DNA of 64,000 nt from Bacteroidales bacterium (GTDB lineage: Bacteria; Bacteroidota; Bacteroidia; Bacteroidales; Muribaculaceae): the NCBI GenBank assembly GCA_004557565.1, contig SFGS01000001.1, positions 55,277 through 119,276 on the forward strand. The letters run 5' to 3'. Every line of letters starts with the position of its first letter. Position 1 is the stretch's first letter. Both the position numbers and the translations under genes were made by a program. Below are positions 16,284 through 25,886 of this stretch, piece by piece. The notes below the pieces were generated by a model. It was not told the DNA's origin. It made no database searches and was given only the letters and a program-made list of their open reading frames with translations.

Positions 16284-17669
16284 ATGACTCAAACTATTCA
16301 CAGAAAATTAAACGAATCATCTGCCGCCCGCTGGACGGTGCTCTTTATCGTGTCGGTGGTGATGATGATGGGTTATGTGGTGGCGAAGGAAATGTCGCCA
16401 CTTCAATACTTTCTGGAGTTGCCACAATCTGAAGGCGGCCTTGGCTGGAGTAGCAGTGAATTTGGCTTGTTTATCGGCTCGCGTGGTTTCTTTAACGTGT
16501 ATTTGCTCATGCTCTTTGTGAGCGGTGTAATTCTCGATAAAACAGGCGTGCGATTTGCAGGTATGCTGTCGTGTGTGCTGATGCTGGTGGGCACGGCTAT
16601 CGACTACTATGCCATAGCCATAGCGTCGCCTGTTCCTGCCACAGAAGTCACTTTCCCTACACTCGGACTCGATCACACCATGGTGAAGGACCAAGTGCTG
16701 ATGTCGGCATTCGGTTTTGCCGTATTTGGTATTGGCTACGAACTTTGCGGCATCACCGTTTCAAAGGTGATTGTGAAGTGGTTCTCTGGTAAGGAAATGG
16801 CGTTGGCAATGGGTATTCAAGTGGCGTTGGCGCGTTTTGGCACGGCTTTAGCACTGCTTGGTGGTCCATTCTTGGCAAAATACTATCAGCTTTCCACCCC
16901 TATTCTCGTGGGTTTGTTCAGCGTGGGTTTGGCTGTGGTGATTTATCTGATTTATTGCGCAATGGACCGCAAACTCGATAAAGCTTCTGATGCCGACAAC
17001 AATGAAGAAAAGAAAGCGGAGAAATTCAGTTTTAAAGGTTTGCTCACCACACTTCGCAGTCCTGGATTTTGGTTAATCACGCTTTTGTGTATGTTGTATT
17101 ACTCGGCCCTCTATCCATTCCTCGATTTTGCCACAAAGTTGATGATTTCAAAATATGGTGTGAGTCCTGAATGGGCTGGCGGCATTTCTTCAATATTGCC
17201 ATTCACCTCCATTATTTTGACTCCTCTTTTTGGTGGTGTTTATGATCGTGTGGGCAAGGGTGCCAGCATTATGATTTTGGGCACAGCCATGCTCACTGTG
17301 GTGCTGATGGTGTTCGCTCTTCCGCTCCATTCCAGCTTGCTTGCTGTGGCATTGATGCTCATTTTGGGCGTGGCATTCTCTTTGTTGCCAAGTGTGTTGT
17401 GGCCAGCCGTTCCAAAGATTGTGCCCGAACAACAATTAGGTTCGGCATATTCAATCATCTACTATATTCAAAACATTGGTTTGATGCTTGTGCCTATCAT
17501 CATTGGCAACGTGCTTGATAAAAACACAGTGAATGGCTTAGTTGATTACACAGCCGCTATGTGGGTGTTCTCTGTTATTGGAGCAATGGCGATTGTGGTG
17601 TCGGCATTCCTCCTTGTGCTGGATAAGAAATACCACTACGGGCTCCAGTCGCCAAATGTGAAAGATTGA
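16284..17669 (+). CDS. MFS transporter (tandem copy 2)
   Basis: A 461-aa inner-membrane protein with about twelve hydrophobic segments, the MFS signature ILDKTGVRFAGMLSC and the motif GITVSKVIVKWFSGKEMALA shared with the preceding gene. The charged central loop is KLDKASDADNNEEKKAEKF. The ATG at 16284 is chosen because the earlier in-frame ATG (16263) lies inside the intergenic hairpin and would add residues that the paralogue lacks. The pair arose by duplication and may carry related substrates, perhaps with different affinity; substrate unknown. It ends at a terminator shared with the convergent PHP gene. Confidence 0.8.
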   Translation: MTQTIHRKLNESSAARWTVLFIVSVVMMMGYVVAKEMSPLQYFLELPQSEGGLGWSSSEFGLFIGSRGFFNVYLLMLFVSGVILDKTGVRFAGMLSCVLMLVGTAIDYYAIAIASPVPATEVTFPTLGLDHTMVKDQVLMSAFGFAVFGIGYELCGITVSKVIVKWFSGKEMALAMGIQVALARFGTALALLGGPFLAKYYQLSTPILVGLFSVGLAVVIYLIYCAMDRKLDKASDADNNEEKKAEKFSFKGLLTTLRSPGFWLITLLCMLYYSALYPFLDFATKLMISKYGVSPEWAGGISSILPFTSIILTPLFGGVYDRVGKGASIMILGTAMLTVVLMVFALPLHSSLLAVALMLILGVAFSLLPSVLWPAVPKIVPEQQLGSAYSIIYYIQNIGLMLVPIIIGNVLDKNTVNGLVDYTAAMWVFSVIGAMAIVVSAFLLVLDKKYHYGLQSPNVKD

Positions 17670-17697
17670 TTTAGAGATAATATCCTATAAAAATGAG

Positions 17698-17725
17698 AGA
17701 AGACCGACATTGCAATCGGTCTTCT
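17698..17725. terminator. Bidirectional terminator (MFS / PHP genes)
   Basis: AGAAGACCGA at 17698-17707 pairs perfectly with TCGGTCTTCT at 17716-17725 around an 8-nt loop, with T-runs downstream on the plus strand. Confidence 0.75.
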
Positions 17726-17734
17726 TTTAATTTT

Positions 17735-18544
17735 TTATGCTTGTTGTAACATTTGCATGGCTTCGAGGCGACCTGAATTGATGAGGTCGGGGAAGTGTGA
17801 GTCGCTGTTGATGAGCACCGGCACATCATATTTCTTCAGCAGTTTGAAATATTGCTGATGTGGGAACATTCGTTGGTCGGTAATCCATTTCTTTGTGTTG
17901 ATTTCAATTATCAGCCCATTATCCATAATGGCTTCAAATAGGTCGGTCGCCAATTTGTTGTACCAAGGTTCGTGGTCGATGCCGGGCTGGAACAGGCTGC
18001 CGTTGTGCCCGATTTTGTCGAAATGCCCGATGATGTCGAAACCACCTTTCTCCACCATGTCGGTTGATTGCTTGTAGAACGAACGAATCACACGCTCAAT
18101 ATCGTTGTGGAAGTAGCGCTCCATCTTCTTCTTGAAATTATCGAAATCGCCATCAATATCCACATATTCATCGCTCACAAACGATGGAATGAAATGAACA
18201 GAACCGATGCGATAGTCAAGAGGCATATCTTGGAAATATGGGATTGACGGTCCCCAATCGTCAAGGTAGTCAATTTCCATAGAGGTGAAAATACGGATTT
18301 GCTGACCATATTGTGCTTTCAACCTATTCATTTCTGCCAAGTAGTCACCTACCTTTTCTTTCGCCATATTGCATGGTGAGAAGAATGGGATTGGAGAGTG
18401 TGGGCTCACGCCATAGTGAGTGAAGCCCATCTTGATAGCCTCTTTGATGAAGTCCTCGATAGGCGCATGTCCATCGCAATAAGGGCTATGGCTATGGAAA
18501 TTATATAATTTGCTCTCTTTTGCTATTCGCTTAAAATCAATCAT
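17735..18544 (-). CDS. PHP-domain histidinol-phosphatase-like protein
   Basis: A 269-aa PHP-family phosphoesterase. Metal ligands are visible in YNFHSHSPYCDGHAP, GVSPHSPIPF, EIDYLDDW, IGSVHF, IIGHFDKIGH and LINSDSHFPDL. The arrangement matches the HisK/HisJ type that removes phosphate from L-histidinol phosphate. No histidine biosynthesis gene is nearby, so the true substrate is open; annotation transfer in this family is unreliable. It begins 2 bp after mutL and is probably the last gene of the PPIase-mutL unit. Confidence 0.85.
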   Translation of the reverse strand: MIDFKRIAKESKLYNFHSHSPYCDGHAPIEDFIKEAIKMGFTHYGVSPHSPIPFFSPCNMAKEKVGDYLAEMNRLKAQYGQQIRIFTSMEIDYLDDWGPSIPYFQDMPLDYRIGSVHFIPSFVSDEYVDIDGDFDNFKKKMERYFHNDIERVIRSFYKQSTDMVEKGGFDIIGHFDKIGHNGSLFQPGIDHEPWYNKLATDLFEAIMDNGLIIEINTKKWITDQRMFPHQQYFKLLKKYDVPVLINSDSHFPDLINSGRLEAMQMLQQA

Positions 18545-18546
18545 GA

Positions 18547-20457
18547 TTAAAACATCTTTTCTAATTGGTCATTGCTAAGGACCGAGATAATCGTTTTGCC
18601 GTCGGGCGTGTAGTTTGGATTTGGCAAACACAGGAGTTTTGACAGCAGCGTGTCCATTTCCTCTTGAAGCATCGTTTTGCCGTAAGGAATGGCGGCAGAT
18701 TTTGCCACACGCAGTGCGATGCTCTCATACACCTTGGTGGTGATGCTTGTGCCACCCATGCTCACCTCGTCAATCACTTGAAGAATGGTGTCTTTGATGT
18801 TGACATTCTCCATACCTGCTGGCACAGCGTTGATCGACCAGTCGTTGCCGCTCAGTTGCGCAAGGTTGAAACCAATCTTTTCCATTTCTGGTTCCAGCTC
18901 CTTGAGTATGATATTTTGCGAGGTGGTTAATTGAAGCACTTCGGGGAACAGCACACGCTGTGAACTGATGGTGGTGGCATCAAGTTGCTTGATATACTGC
19001 TCAAAAAGCACCCTGACGTGAGCACGGTGCTGGTCAACAATCATCAGCCCCGATTTGATGGGTGACAGAATGTATCGCCCTTTCATTTGCATACACATAG
19101 CCGACGACATGTCAGGTGTGATGATTTCAGTCTGCACACCATTGTTCACTGGTTCCACTTCTCCGATATCAGAGAACGAATCCTCCACATCTTGTTCGGT
19201 AATAGATGCGATGCCTTCCTGTTTGCCTTTCTCAAAATTTTGATAGAGTTTTTCCCAATCAGGCAGAGGGTTGGATGAGTAGCCACCAAAGTTGCCTGCG
19301 CTCTGTGGGTGGTATGATGATCCACCACCAGCACTGCTTTTGCTTTGTGGCTTAAATGGGTTATAGGTTGGGTCAATGCCATCTTCTGGTGCCGTAACCA
19401 CGGTATGGTCGTTGAACGCCGGGATTTCAGGCGCATCGGTGGTGTCGAAATCAATTTGTGGAACTGCACTGAATCGTCCGAGCGATTCTTTCACGGCGGC
19501 CGCGAGAATTTGCCAAATAGGCAATTCGTTCTCAAATTTGATTTCTGTTTTTGTAGGGTGTATATTTACGTCAATACTTTCTGGATCTACGGAGAAATTT
19601 AGGAAGTAGTTTGGTTGTTCATCGTCGGGGATAAGTTCGCTGTAGCTCGAAATGATAGCCTTGTGGAAATAAGGATGGCGCATAAATCTGCCGTTCACAA
19701 AAAGGAACTGCAAAAAATTGCGCTTTCGTGCGCCTTCAGGCTTGCTTACGAAACCGGTGATACGCACAAGCGAGGTGTCGGTGTTGAGTGGCACAAGTTG
19801 TTGGTCAACTTTTGCTCCCCACAGCGAAGCGATGCGTTGCTTAAACGACCCTCCAGAAAATTTGTTGAGCAGTTTGTCGTTGTTGGATAGAGAGAAATCC
19901 ACATGGTGGTTCACCAAAGCCAATTTCTCGTACTCCTTAATAATATTGCTCAGTTCCACCTGATTGCTCTTCAAGAACTTTCTGCGTGCAGGCACATTGA
20001 AGAAGATGTTTTTAATCATGAAGTTGGAACCTTCGGGGCACATATCCGGTTCTTGACTTTCGCATTTAGATGCGTTAATCATAATTTTTGTGCCAAGTTG
20101 TGCTCCTTTAGCCCTTGTGCGGAGTTCCACCTGTGCGATTGCCGCTATTGATGCCAATGCCTCGCCACGGAATCCCATCGTTTGCAGAGAGAACAGGTCT
20201 TCTGCTTTCGAGATTTTCGATGTGCTGTGACGCTCGAATGCCAATCGGGCATCGGTATCGCTCATACCCTTACCGTTGTCAATCACTTGTATGAGTGTTC
20301 TTCCTGCATCTTTCAACACGATTTGAATGCTTGTGGCTCCTGCGTCGATGGCATTTTCCACAAGCTCCTTAATCACAGAGGCTGGGCGCTGTATCACCTC
20401 ACCTGCCGCAATTTGGTTTGCTACTGAATCTGGAAGTAATTTTATAATATCACTCAT
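18547..20457 (-). CDS. mutL: DNA mismatch repair protein MutL
   Basis: A 636-aa protein with the GHKL ATPase motifs in the N-terminus (ELVENAIDAGATSIQI, DNGKGMS, TMGFRGEALASIAAIA), a Ser/Gly/Gln-rich linker around 370-410 and a C-terminal dimerisation domain. The endonuclease motif is altered: residues 475-486 read DQHRAHVRVLFE where the catalytic form is DQHAxxE, and the C-terminal zinc-site region reads PNPNYTPDGK instead of a CPHGRP-like motif. Nicking activity is therefore doubtful. It overlaps the OstA-like gene by 8 bp and precedes the PHP gene by 2 bp, so these are co-expressed. Confidence 0.94.
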   Translation of the reverse strand: MSDIIKLLPDSVANQIAAGEVIQRPASVIKELVENAIDAGATSIQIVLKDAGRTLIQVIDNGKGMSDTDARLAFERHSTSKISKAEDLFSLQTMGFRGEALASIAAIAQVELRTRAKGAQLGTKIMINASKCESQEPDMCPEGSNFMIKNIFFNVPARRKFLKSNQVELSNIIKEYEKLALVNHHVDFSLSNNDKLLNKFSGGSFKQRIASLWGAKVDQQLVPLNTDTSLVRITGFVSKPEGARKRNFLQFLFVNGRFMRHPYFHKAIISSYSELIPDDEQPNYFLNFSVDPESIDVNIHPTKTEIKFENELPIWQILAAAVKESLGRFSAVPQIDFDTTDAPEIPAFNDHTVVTAPEDGIDPTYNPFKPQSKSSAGGGSSYHPQSAGNFGGYSSNPLPDWEKLYQNFEKGKQEGIASITEQDVEDSFSDIGEVEPVNNGVQTEIITPDMSSAMCMQMKGRYILSPIKSGLMIVDQHRAHVRVLFEQYIKQLDATTISSQRVLFPEVLQLTTSQNIILKELEPEMEKIGFNLAQLSGNDWSINAVPAGMENVNIKDTILQVIDEVSMGGTSITTKVYESIALRVAKSAAIPYGKTMLQEEMDTLLSKLLCLPNPNYTPDGKTIISVLSNDQLEKMF

Positions 20458-22285
20458 TGTTTACGGGTAAAGATTTTGTTTCTTGTGTGTTGTCTTCGTA
20501 TTTGTCGTCGTCCTTTGGTTGCTCTTCCACTTTAGGTTTGAGTATTTCGTAGGGCTGGCTAATCATTTCGCGCATCATTTCAGAAATATTCAGCACCTCG
20601 TAGGGACTTTTTGGACGCAAGTCGTCGAACCATTGATATTCGTCAAGTTTGAGTTGCGACTTTCGTGCAAGGTAAAGCGGAATGACTGTGCCACTCACTT
20701 CTGGCCACATCTTCACTTTCTCCACCTCCTGCTTTTCTTTTAAGTCGAGCGAGAGGAAACCGCTTTCTGTTCTCACGCATTTATTGTAAGTGGAATCGTT
20801 CTCCATCGGGAAGAAAAGAGTTTTCGCATTACCCACGATGTCGGCGTGGCGAAGTTCGTTTCTGGAGGATTCGGTGCCATCGTCGTAATAATCGATAACT
20901 TTCTCAAAATACGCTTTGAGATATTTACCATAGATTTGATTGTAGTAGATTTCTCCGAGGTGCTCCACAATCAAGCCCTTGTTGGGAATGGTAGCCCAAT
21001 CCACCGAGCTGCTGTCGCGCATGTGTACGTTGATTTCGTTGTCGCTCGAAATTTGGCGTTCACCACTCCATACCACAGGGTGGTTGTAGAGGTTGAGGAT
21101 AGAGTCGCGCTGCGCAAACGAGAGGTGACCGCAAATGCCTTGCACGTCCTTACGATAGAATTTCACGCCACCAGTAGCAGTCAGCACCCTGTTTTTGTCG
21201 GGCTCTTGGATTGTGGTGATGGTGTCGCCGTGGAAGAACAATGTGTCGGAGCGCTCGCCAGTTTTGGCATTCTCCTTATTGTAGATGCGTGCCAACGCCT
21301 TGTCTGTGGCGTAGCTCACATGTGTGGTCTCGTTGTGATAGCCATAGCCACCAGTGAGAATTGCGTGGTGCTTTGGATCGTTCACCGTCACATTGCCAAT
21401 TGCTGTGCCCTCGCCAGTGTGCCTGTCGTAATGTATGCTGTCGCCTTCAAGTGTGCGGTCGTCCTTTGCAAAGAGTTTTGGTTGCACCCCATTTTTCACA
21501 TAAAGGTTGGCTTTTTCGGTGGCAGTGTTGTAGTCGCCATTCGATGTGATGATTTTGTTTTCATCGGAAGTGATTTCTGCCTCTTCCACCAGTTTCGCAA
21601 TATTTGTTCGGGTGTTGTAAAGAAGCTTGTTGGTATGAATCACATAATTGTCGCGGCTGTTCACCAAATCCACATTGTTGGTAAACACGGCATTGTCGGT
21701 GTTGAAATTGTATTCACCCACAATGGATGTGAGTACGTTTTTCGGGTCTTCCAACCTACCGTTGGAGGTGTATTTGCCGGTATTGCTTGGCACGTAATAG
21801 TCGATAGCTTGACTGGTGAGCGTGCGATTATCTTTAGTGATGCTCACGTTGCCAATCAGGTTCATCACCTCTTTTCTACCGTCGTAGTGAAGTTGGTCGG
21901 CTCTGCCGCTTAAATTGTCGGCGCGCTCCATTCTCACATTGCCGAAAGCGTCGATTGAATTGATTTGGTCGTAATAGTGTGCGCTGTCGCAATACAGGTG
22001 CATATCCCCTCTCGAAAATTCAATGTTGCCCATCAAAAGAATGTAGGATTCCAATGGATTCTTTACGGGTGCTGAAAGCATAGAGTCGGCACGTTCCAAA
22101 AACACCTTGTTGGCTTGGTATCTGTTGGCTTCTGGAATTTCCGGCTCAAACTTCTTTACGCTCTTGTGTGTTCTTTTTTGAGCAAAAGTTTCAAAAGCAT
22201 ATATGCCGATAAAAAGAGTCAAAAGGCATAAGATGCATTTTGCAGCCTTATGCCCTGATTGTGAGATATGTGGATTTTTGTTCAC
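20450..22285 (-). CDS. OstA-like protein (LPS transport type)
   Basis: A 611-aa exported protein. After the N-terminal hydrophobic signal segment (CILCLLTLFIGIYAF) come repeated OstA/LptA-type beta-strand modules, for instance NPLESYILLMGNIEFSRGDM, ALARIYN and LEGDSIHYDRHTGEGTAIGN, each of the form 'D-S-x-x-Y-x-x-x-x-x-x-A-x-G-N-V'. The fold is a jelly-roll bridge that carries lipopolysaccharide across the periplasm. The C-terminus is charged and glutamate-rich. It starts 10 bp after the SurA-like gene and overlaps mutL, a gene order I recall from other Bacteroidales. Confidence 0.85.
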   Translation of the reverse strand: MNKNPHISQSGHKAAKCILCLLTLFIGIYAFETFAQKRTHKSVKKFEPEIPEANRYQANKVFLERADSMLSAPVKNPLESYILLMGNIEFSRGDMHLYCDSAHYYDQINSIDAFGNVRMERADNLSGRADQLHYDGRKEVMNLIGNVSITKDNRTLTSQAIDYYVPSNTGKYTSNGRLEDPKNVLTSIVGEYNFNTDNAVFTNNVDLVNSRDNYVIHTNKLLYNTRTNIAKLVEEAEITSDENKIITSNGDYNTATEKANLYVKNGVQPKLFAKDDRTLEGDSIHYDRHTGEGTAIGNVTVNDPKHHAILTGGYGYHNETTHVSYATDKALARIYNKENAKTGERSDTLFFHGDTITTIQEPDKNRVLTATGGVKFYRKDVQGICGHLSFAQRDSILNLYNHPVVWSGERQISSDNEINVHMRDSSSVDWATIPNKGLIVEHLGEIYYNQIYGKYLKAYFEKVIDYYDDGTESSRNELRHADIVGNAKTLFFPMENDSTYNKCVRTESGFLSLDLKEKQEVEKVKMWPEVSGTVIPLYLARKSQLKLDEYQWFDDLRPKSPYEVLNISEMMREMISQPYEILKPKVEEQPKDDDKYEDNTQETKSLPVNNE

Positions 22286-22295
22286 CTATATCAGT

Positions 22296-23645
22296 TTATT
22301 GTTTTCTCCAGTTGTATTTAAATTCACAGTTACGCCAGCCTTCGCTGATGTGAACGTAAGTCTTTTTCTGTTTTTCCTTCACCCATTCATCAATGATTTC
22401 AGCTTTTCGCTTATTCTCATACATGTCTTTAAGCACTTGGAAGTCTTCAGCGAGGTCGGCTTTGTGTGCCTCAATTCTTCTCACGAGCTTCACCATTGCC
22501 ACTTGCTGGCGGTTGTTGCTTTTGTTGATTGCTATGAAAGGTTCTGAAATTTCACCAACTTGAAGTTTGTCCACCACCTTGCCAATTTCATCAGGCAGGT
22601 CGGCCATCTCAAAGAGAGTGGTGTGGGTTTGTGGATTCATCATCAAGCCCTTGTTGTTGCGAGAGTCCTTATCTTGCGACACATAGAGAGCGGCTTGCTC
22701 AAATGTGTATTTATTTGCGAGAATATCTTTGCGGAGAGAGTCGAGCTTCACCACGGCAGAATCGAGGTCTTTTTGATTCACCTTTGGCTTGAGAAGAATG
22801 TGGCGTGTGTTGATGCGGTCGCCACGCTTTTCAATCAACTGAATGATGTGGTAGCCAAATTCTGTTTCAACAATCTTGCTCACCTTTTTAGGGTCGTTGA
22901 GGTTGAAAGCCACATTTGCATATTCAGGAACAAGGTCGTTGCGGCTCTTGAAACCGATTTCACCGCCACTCATTGCAGAGCCGTCTTCCGAGTAAAGGAG
23001 AGCGAGAGTTGAAAAATCGCTTTCACCATTATTGACGCGCTGTGCGTAATCGCGCAGACGTGACTTCACCTCGTCGATTTCCTGCTGTGGAATGATTGGG
23101 TTGATGGTGATGATTTCCACCTCCACCTGCTTTTGAATGAGTGGAAGTGAATCTTTTGGAATAGAGTTGTAGAATTTGCGCACGTCAGAAGGTGTGGCCT
23201 TCACATTTTTAGTGAGGCTGCTTTGCACCTGCTGAATAGTGTATTGGTCACGAACGGTGTTCATCAGTTGTTCGCGGATTTCAGGAATTGGTTTTCGGAA
23301 ATATTCTTCAACTTTCTCCTTTGAACCAAGATTAGCGATGAAATAGTTGATACGCGCGTCCACACTTTGCTGTACAGTGGAATTGGGCACTTCTATTGTG
23401 TCGATTTTTGCTTGATGCAAAAAAAGCTTATCAATGGCTATTTGTTCAGGAATCACGCAATATGGATTACCGTCAATGGGAGTGCGTTCGTATTGAAGTT
23501 GCTGATATTGCTCTTCAATATCAGATTTGTAGATAGCTTCGTCACCGACAATCCATGCCACTTCTTCAGCGATATTGTTTTGTGCAGTCATCAGATAGCC
23601 CATCGCTGTCAAAAATAGGCTAATTGTAAGGAGTCTTAATTTCAC
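22296..23645 (-). CDS. SurA-like peptidylprolyl isomerase
   Basis: A 449-aa periplasmic chaperone with signal peptide MKLRLLTISLFLTAMGYLMTA. A SurA-type N-terminal helical domain (about 25-165) is followed by two parvulin (PPIC) domains: one around 165-270 (GEIGFKSRNDLVPEYANVAF, ETEFGYHIIQLIEKRGDRIN) and a second, shorter one around 275-375 (INTRHILLKPK). SurA proteins fold outer-membrane beta-barrels, which fits the adjacent OstA-like gene. It lies downstream of another PPIase gene, with a 226-bp gap holding a terminator. Confidence 0.88.
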   Translation of the reverse strand: MKLRLLTISLFLTAMGYLMTAQNNIAEEVAWIVGDEAIYKSDIEEQYQQLQYERTPIDGNPYCVIPEQIAIDKLFLHQAKIDTIEVPNSTVQQSVDARINYFIANLGSKEKVEEYFRKPIPEIREQLMNTVRDQYTIQQVQSSLTKNVKATPSDVRKFYNSIPKDSLPLIQKQVEVEIITINPIIPQQEIDEVKSRLRDYAQRVNNGESDFSTLALLYSEDGSAMSGGEIGFKSRNDLVPEYANVAFNLNDPKKVSKIVETEFGYHIIQLIEKRGDRINTRHILLKPKVNQKDLDSAVVKLDSLRKDILANKYTFEQAALYVSQDKDSRNNKGLMMNPQTHTTLFEMADLPDEIGKVVDKLQVGEISEPFIAINKSNNRQQVAMVKLVRRIEAHKADLAEDFQVLKDMYENKRKAEIIDEWVKEKQKKTYVHISEGWRNCEFKYNWRKQ

Positions 23646-23807
23646 TGTTATCGTTTTTTTGTTAATAATCTGTTTTATGATGCTTATAAGCCGCTACTAC
23701 GGCATATAAATTAAATGCAAATTTCATAAAATTTCATCACATAGCAAAACAAATTATTTTAATTATCATTAAAAGAATAACCGATTTTGCGCAATGTGGA
23801 TATAAAA

Positions 23808-23843
23808 AAATCTCTTTATCGTGGTGATGCGATAAAGAGATTT
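23808..23843 (-). terminator. Terminator of the PPIase gene
   Basis: AAATCTCTTTATCG at 23808-23821 pairs perfectly with CGATAAAGAGATTT at 23830-23843. On the minus strand it is followed by a run of seven T. It separates the PPIase gene from surA, so the latter probably has its own promoter. Confidence 0.8.
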
Positions 23844-23871
23844 AATATTCATGTTAGAAACTTAGTGGTTC

Positions 23872-25791
23872 TTATGGCTTTACAAGTTTCAGAACATTCT
23901 TGTTGATCTTGGCTGGATACTTCTTTTTGAGTTCGCTGAGCCAAGCTTTTTCAAGCTCGTCCTGATAATCGGAAGTTACGAGGCCTTTCACATCGGCAAC
24001 GCCTTCTGGCTGGTCAATTACACCGCCTTCGAGAACAAATGCGATAGGATATTTCTCATTGCCAGTCTTTTCTGTGCCTTTGAATACCACTGAATCCACC
24101 AACTCGTTTTCACCTTGTGCAAAGAGCATTCTTTCCATCTTGATGTTGCTTGAGAATGTCTTGTGCAGAGTGGTGGTCAAAGTGTCTTTTCCGAGTGTAG
24201 GAATCATAGCCTTCACTGCTTGAGCGATAGAGTCGCTTTTTGCAGAGAGAATGATGCCCTTGAAGTGGGGTTTTGTCCAGTTGTATTTCTCGCGGTGTGC
24301 CTCAAAGTAGTTCTTCAAACCAGTAGTGTCTTTTGCGGCGCCGTCCCACACCTTCTTGTTGCTGATTTCAAACAAGAGCATACCGTCGCGATATTCGTTA
24401 ATGAGATTGCGGTATTCTGCGTTGTCGTTAATCAGATTGTCGATGTAGTATTGCATAATTTCCTTGCTTGCGTATGGCTCGATTTGGGCAGCAATGTTGC
24501 CAGCTGCTGATTCGATGTCGTACTTAGCTTTAGGATTAACTCTTTTTGCGAGAACTGATGCAGGCACTTTGGTCTTGGCGTAAGTGAAAATCACGAAGTT
24601 TGACTTAGCAAGCACATCGCTCACAAAAGCAGAGTCGTATTGACCATGCTTCTTCAACTCTTTAATGAGGTAAGAGCGGAATTTTGCGTCGTTGTTCTTG
24701 TAGTTGTACAACTTCTTAATTTCTTCCAATTTTTGATTGCGAGCCATTTGGCTGCGTTCATCGTAAGCGATTGCGCGCTTGATTGATGGCAACGCCTCTT
24801 CAAATGAAGGAATGCCCTTGTGGCCAAGTTTCTTTACGATGTGATAGCCGTATTGTGATTCAAAAGGCTCGGAAATTTGACCGTCTTCAAGTTCGAACGA
24901 CACCTTTTCAAAAGCAGGAACCATTCTGTTCACGCCGAACCAAGGCAATTTGCCACCATGACGGGCAGAACCCTTGTCTTCGCTGTACTTCTTAGCCATT
25001 TTCTCGAAGTCGGCACCGTTCTTCACTGAATCGTAAATTTCTTCAATTCTTGCTTTAACCACAGCCTTAGCAGAGTCGTCGAGGTTGCGGGTCATAAGCA
25101 TGATGTGCTCTACTTCCACTTGACCTGGGTCTTGACGCTTGCCGTTCACACGAATCAGGTGGTTACCGAAGTCGGTGCGGAAAGGCTTGCTAATCTGGCC
25201 GATTGGAGTGGTGTAAGCCACCATTTCCCAACCGTAAGGGTAAACGCCAGATGCGGTGTAACCGTAGTGACCTGCATTGTGTGTAACTGCTGGGTCGATA
25301 GAGAACTTCTTTGCGAGCTCTCCCCAGTCTTCGCCCTTGATTACACATGTACGAATGCTGTCGAGGCGTGCAAGAATCTCTTTGTTTTCCTTAGCGTCCT
25401 TGCCGAGCGGAAGCATGATGTGGTCGAGGTCCACATTGGTCTTCATTCTTTCGTATGCTTCTTTTTCAAGACGCACATTCACAGTGGTGTCTTCGAGGAA
25501 ATCCTTAACCATGCCTTCCTTGTAGCCGTTGTACTCTGCCAAGAAAGATTTGAGAGTGTCAACTCCTTCAGCTTCAGCGTCAGCCACTTTTTGCTTGTAG
25601 GTAACAAAGCGGTCAACATACTGGTCGAGAGTTTCTTTCTCTACTTGCTGCTGGTTGTTCTTCTTGTATAGATATTCAAACTCCGAGAGATGAATGTCCT
25701 TTCCGTTAATGGTCATCAACACAGGGTCTTTTGCTGCAAAAGCCAGGCAAACGCCACCTATGAGTGCACCAATCATCAATTTAATTTTCAT
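23872..25791 (-). CDS. Periplasmic peptidylprolyl isomerase (two parvulin domains)
   Basis: A 639-aa exported protein with signal peptide MKIKLMIGALIGGVCLAFAA. After a short N-terminal domain (DPVLMTINGKDIHLSEFEYL) there are two PPIC domains: about 120-215 (LDHIMLPLG and FRTDFGNHLIRVNGKRQ) and about 228-330 (VEHIMLMTRN, KYSEDKGSARHGGKLPWFGV, FESQYGYHIVKKLG). A long C-terminal helical region follows. It resembles PpiD/SurA-type foldases of the envelope. The gene is downstream of guaB and upstream of surA, a conserved Bacteroidales order. Confidence 0.87.
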   Translation of the reverse strand: MKIKLMIGALIGGVCLAFAAKDPVLMTINGKDIHLSEFEYLYKKNNQQQVEKETLDQYVDRFVTYKQKVADAEAEGVDTLKSFLAEYNGYKEGMVKDFLEDTTVNVRLEKEAYERMKTNVDLDHIMLPLGKDAKENKEILARLDSIRTCVIKGEDWGELAKKFSIDPAVTHNAGHYGYTASGVYPYGWEMVAYTTPIGQISKPFRTDFGNHLIRVNGKRQDPGQVEVEHIMLMTRNLDDSAKAVVKARIEEIYDSVKNGADFEKMAKKYSEDKGSARHGGKLPWFGVNRMVPAFEKVSFELEDGQISEPFESQYGYHIVKKLGHKGIPSFEEALPSIKRAIAYDERSQMARNQKLEEIKKLYNYKNNDAKFRSYLIKELKKHGQYDSAFVSDVLAKSNFVIFTYAKTKVPASVLAKRVNPKAKYDIESAAGNIAAQIEPYASKEIMQYYIDNLINDNAEYRNLINEYRDGMLLFEISNKKVWDGAAKDTTGLKNYFEAHREKYNWTKPHFKGIILSAKSDSIAQAVKAMIPTLGKDTLTTTLHKTFSSNIKMERMLFAQGENELVDSVVFKGTEKTGNEKYPIAFVLEGGVIDQPEGVADVKGLVTSDYQDELEKAWLSELKKKYPAKINKNVLKLVKP

Positions 25792-25886
25792 AGTTTTAAA
25801 ATTAATTCAATTTGTCATTATAGAAATAATAACGAAATTTTGTTCCGATTATTGTAAATCAAATCAAAACTCTGAATCGATTATAA

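Noticed and set aside
20846..21913. Long plus-strand open frame (about 355 codons) opposite the OstA-like gene
   Set aside because: It mirrors a well-supported coding frame on the other strand, has no recognisable domain and is rich in His/Cys/Val as antisense frames of this genome are.
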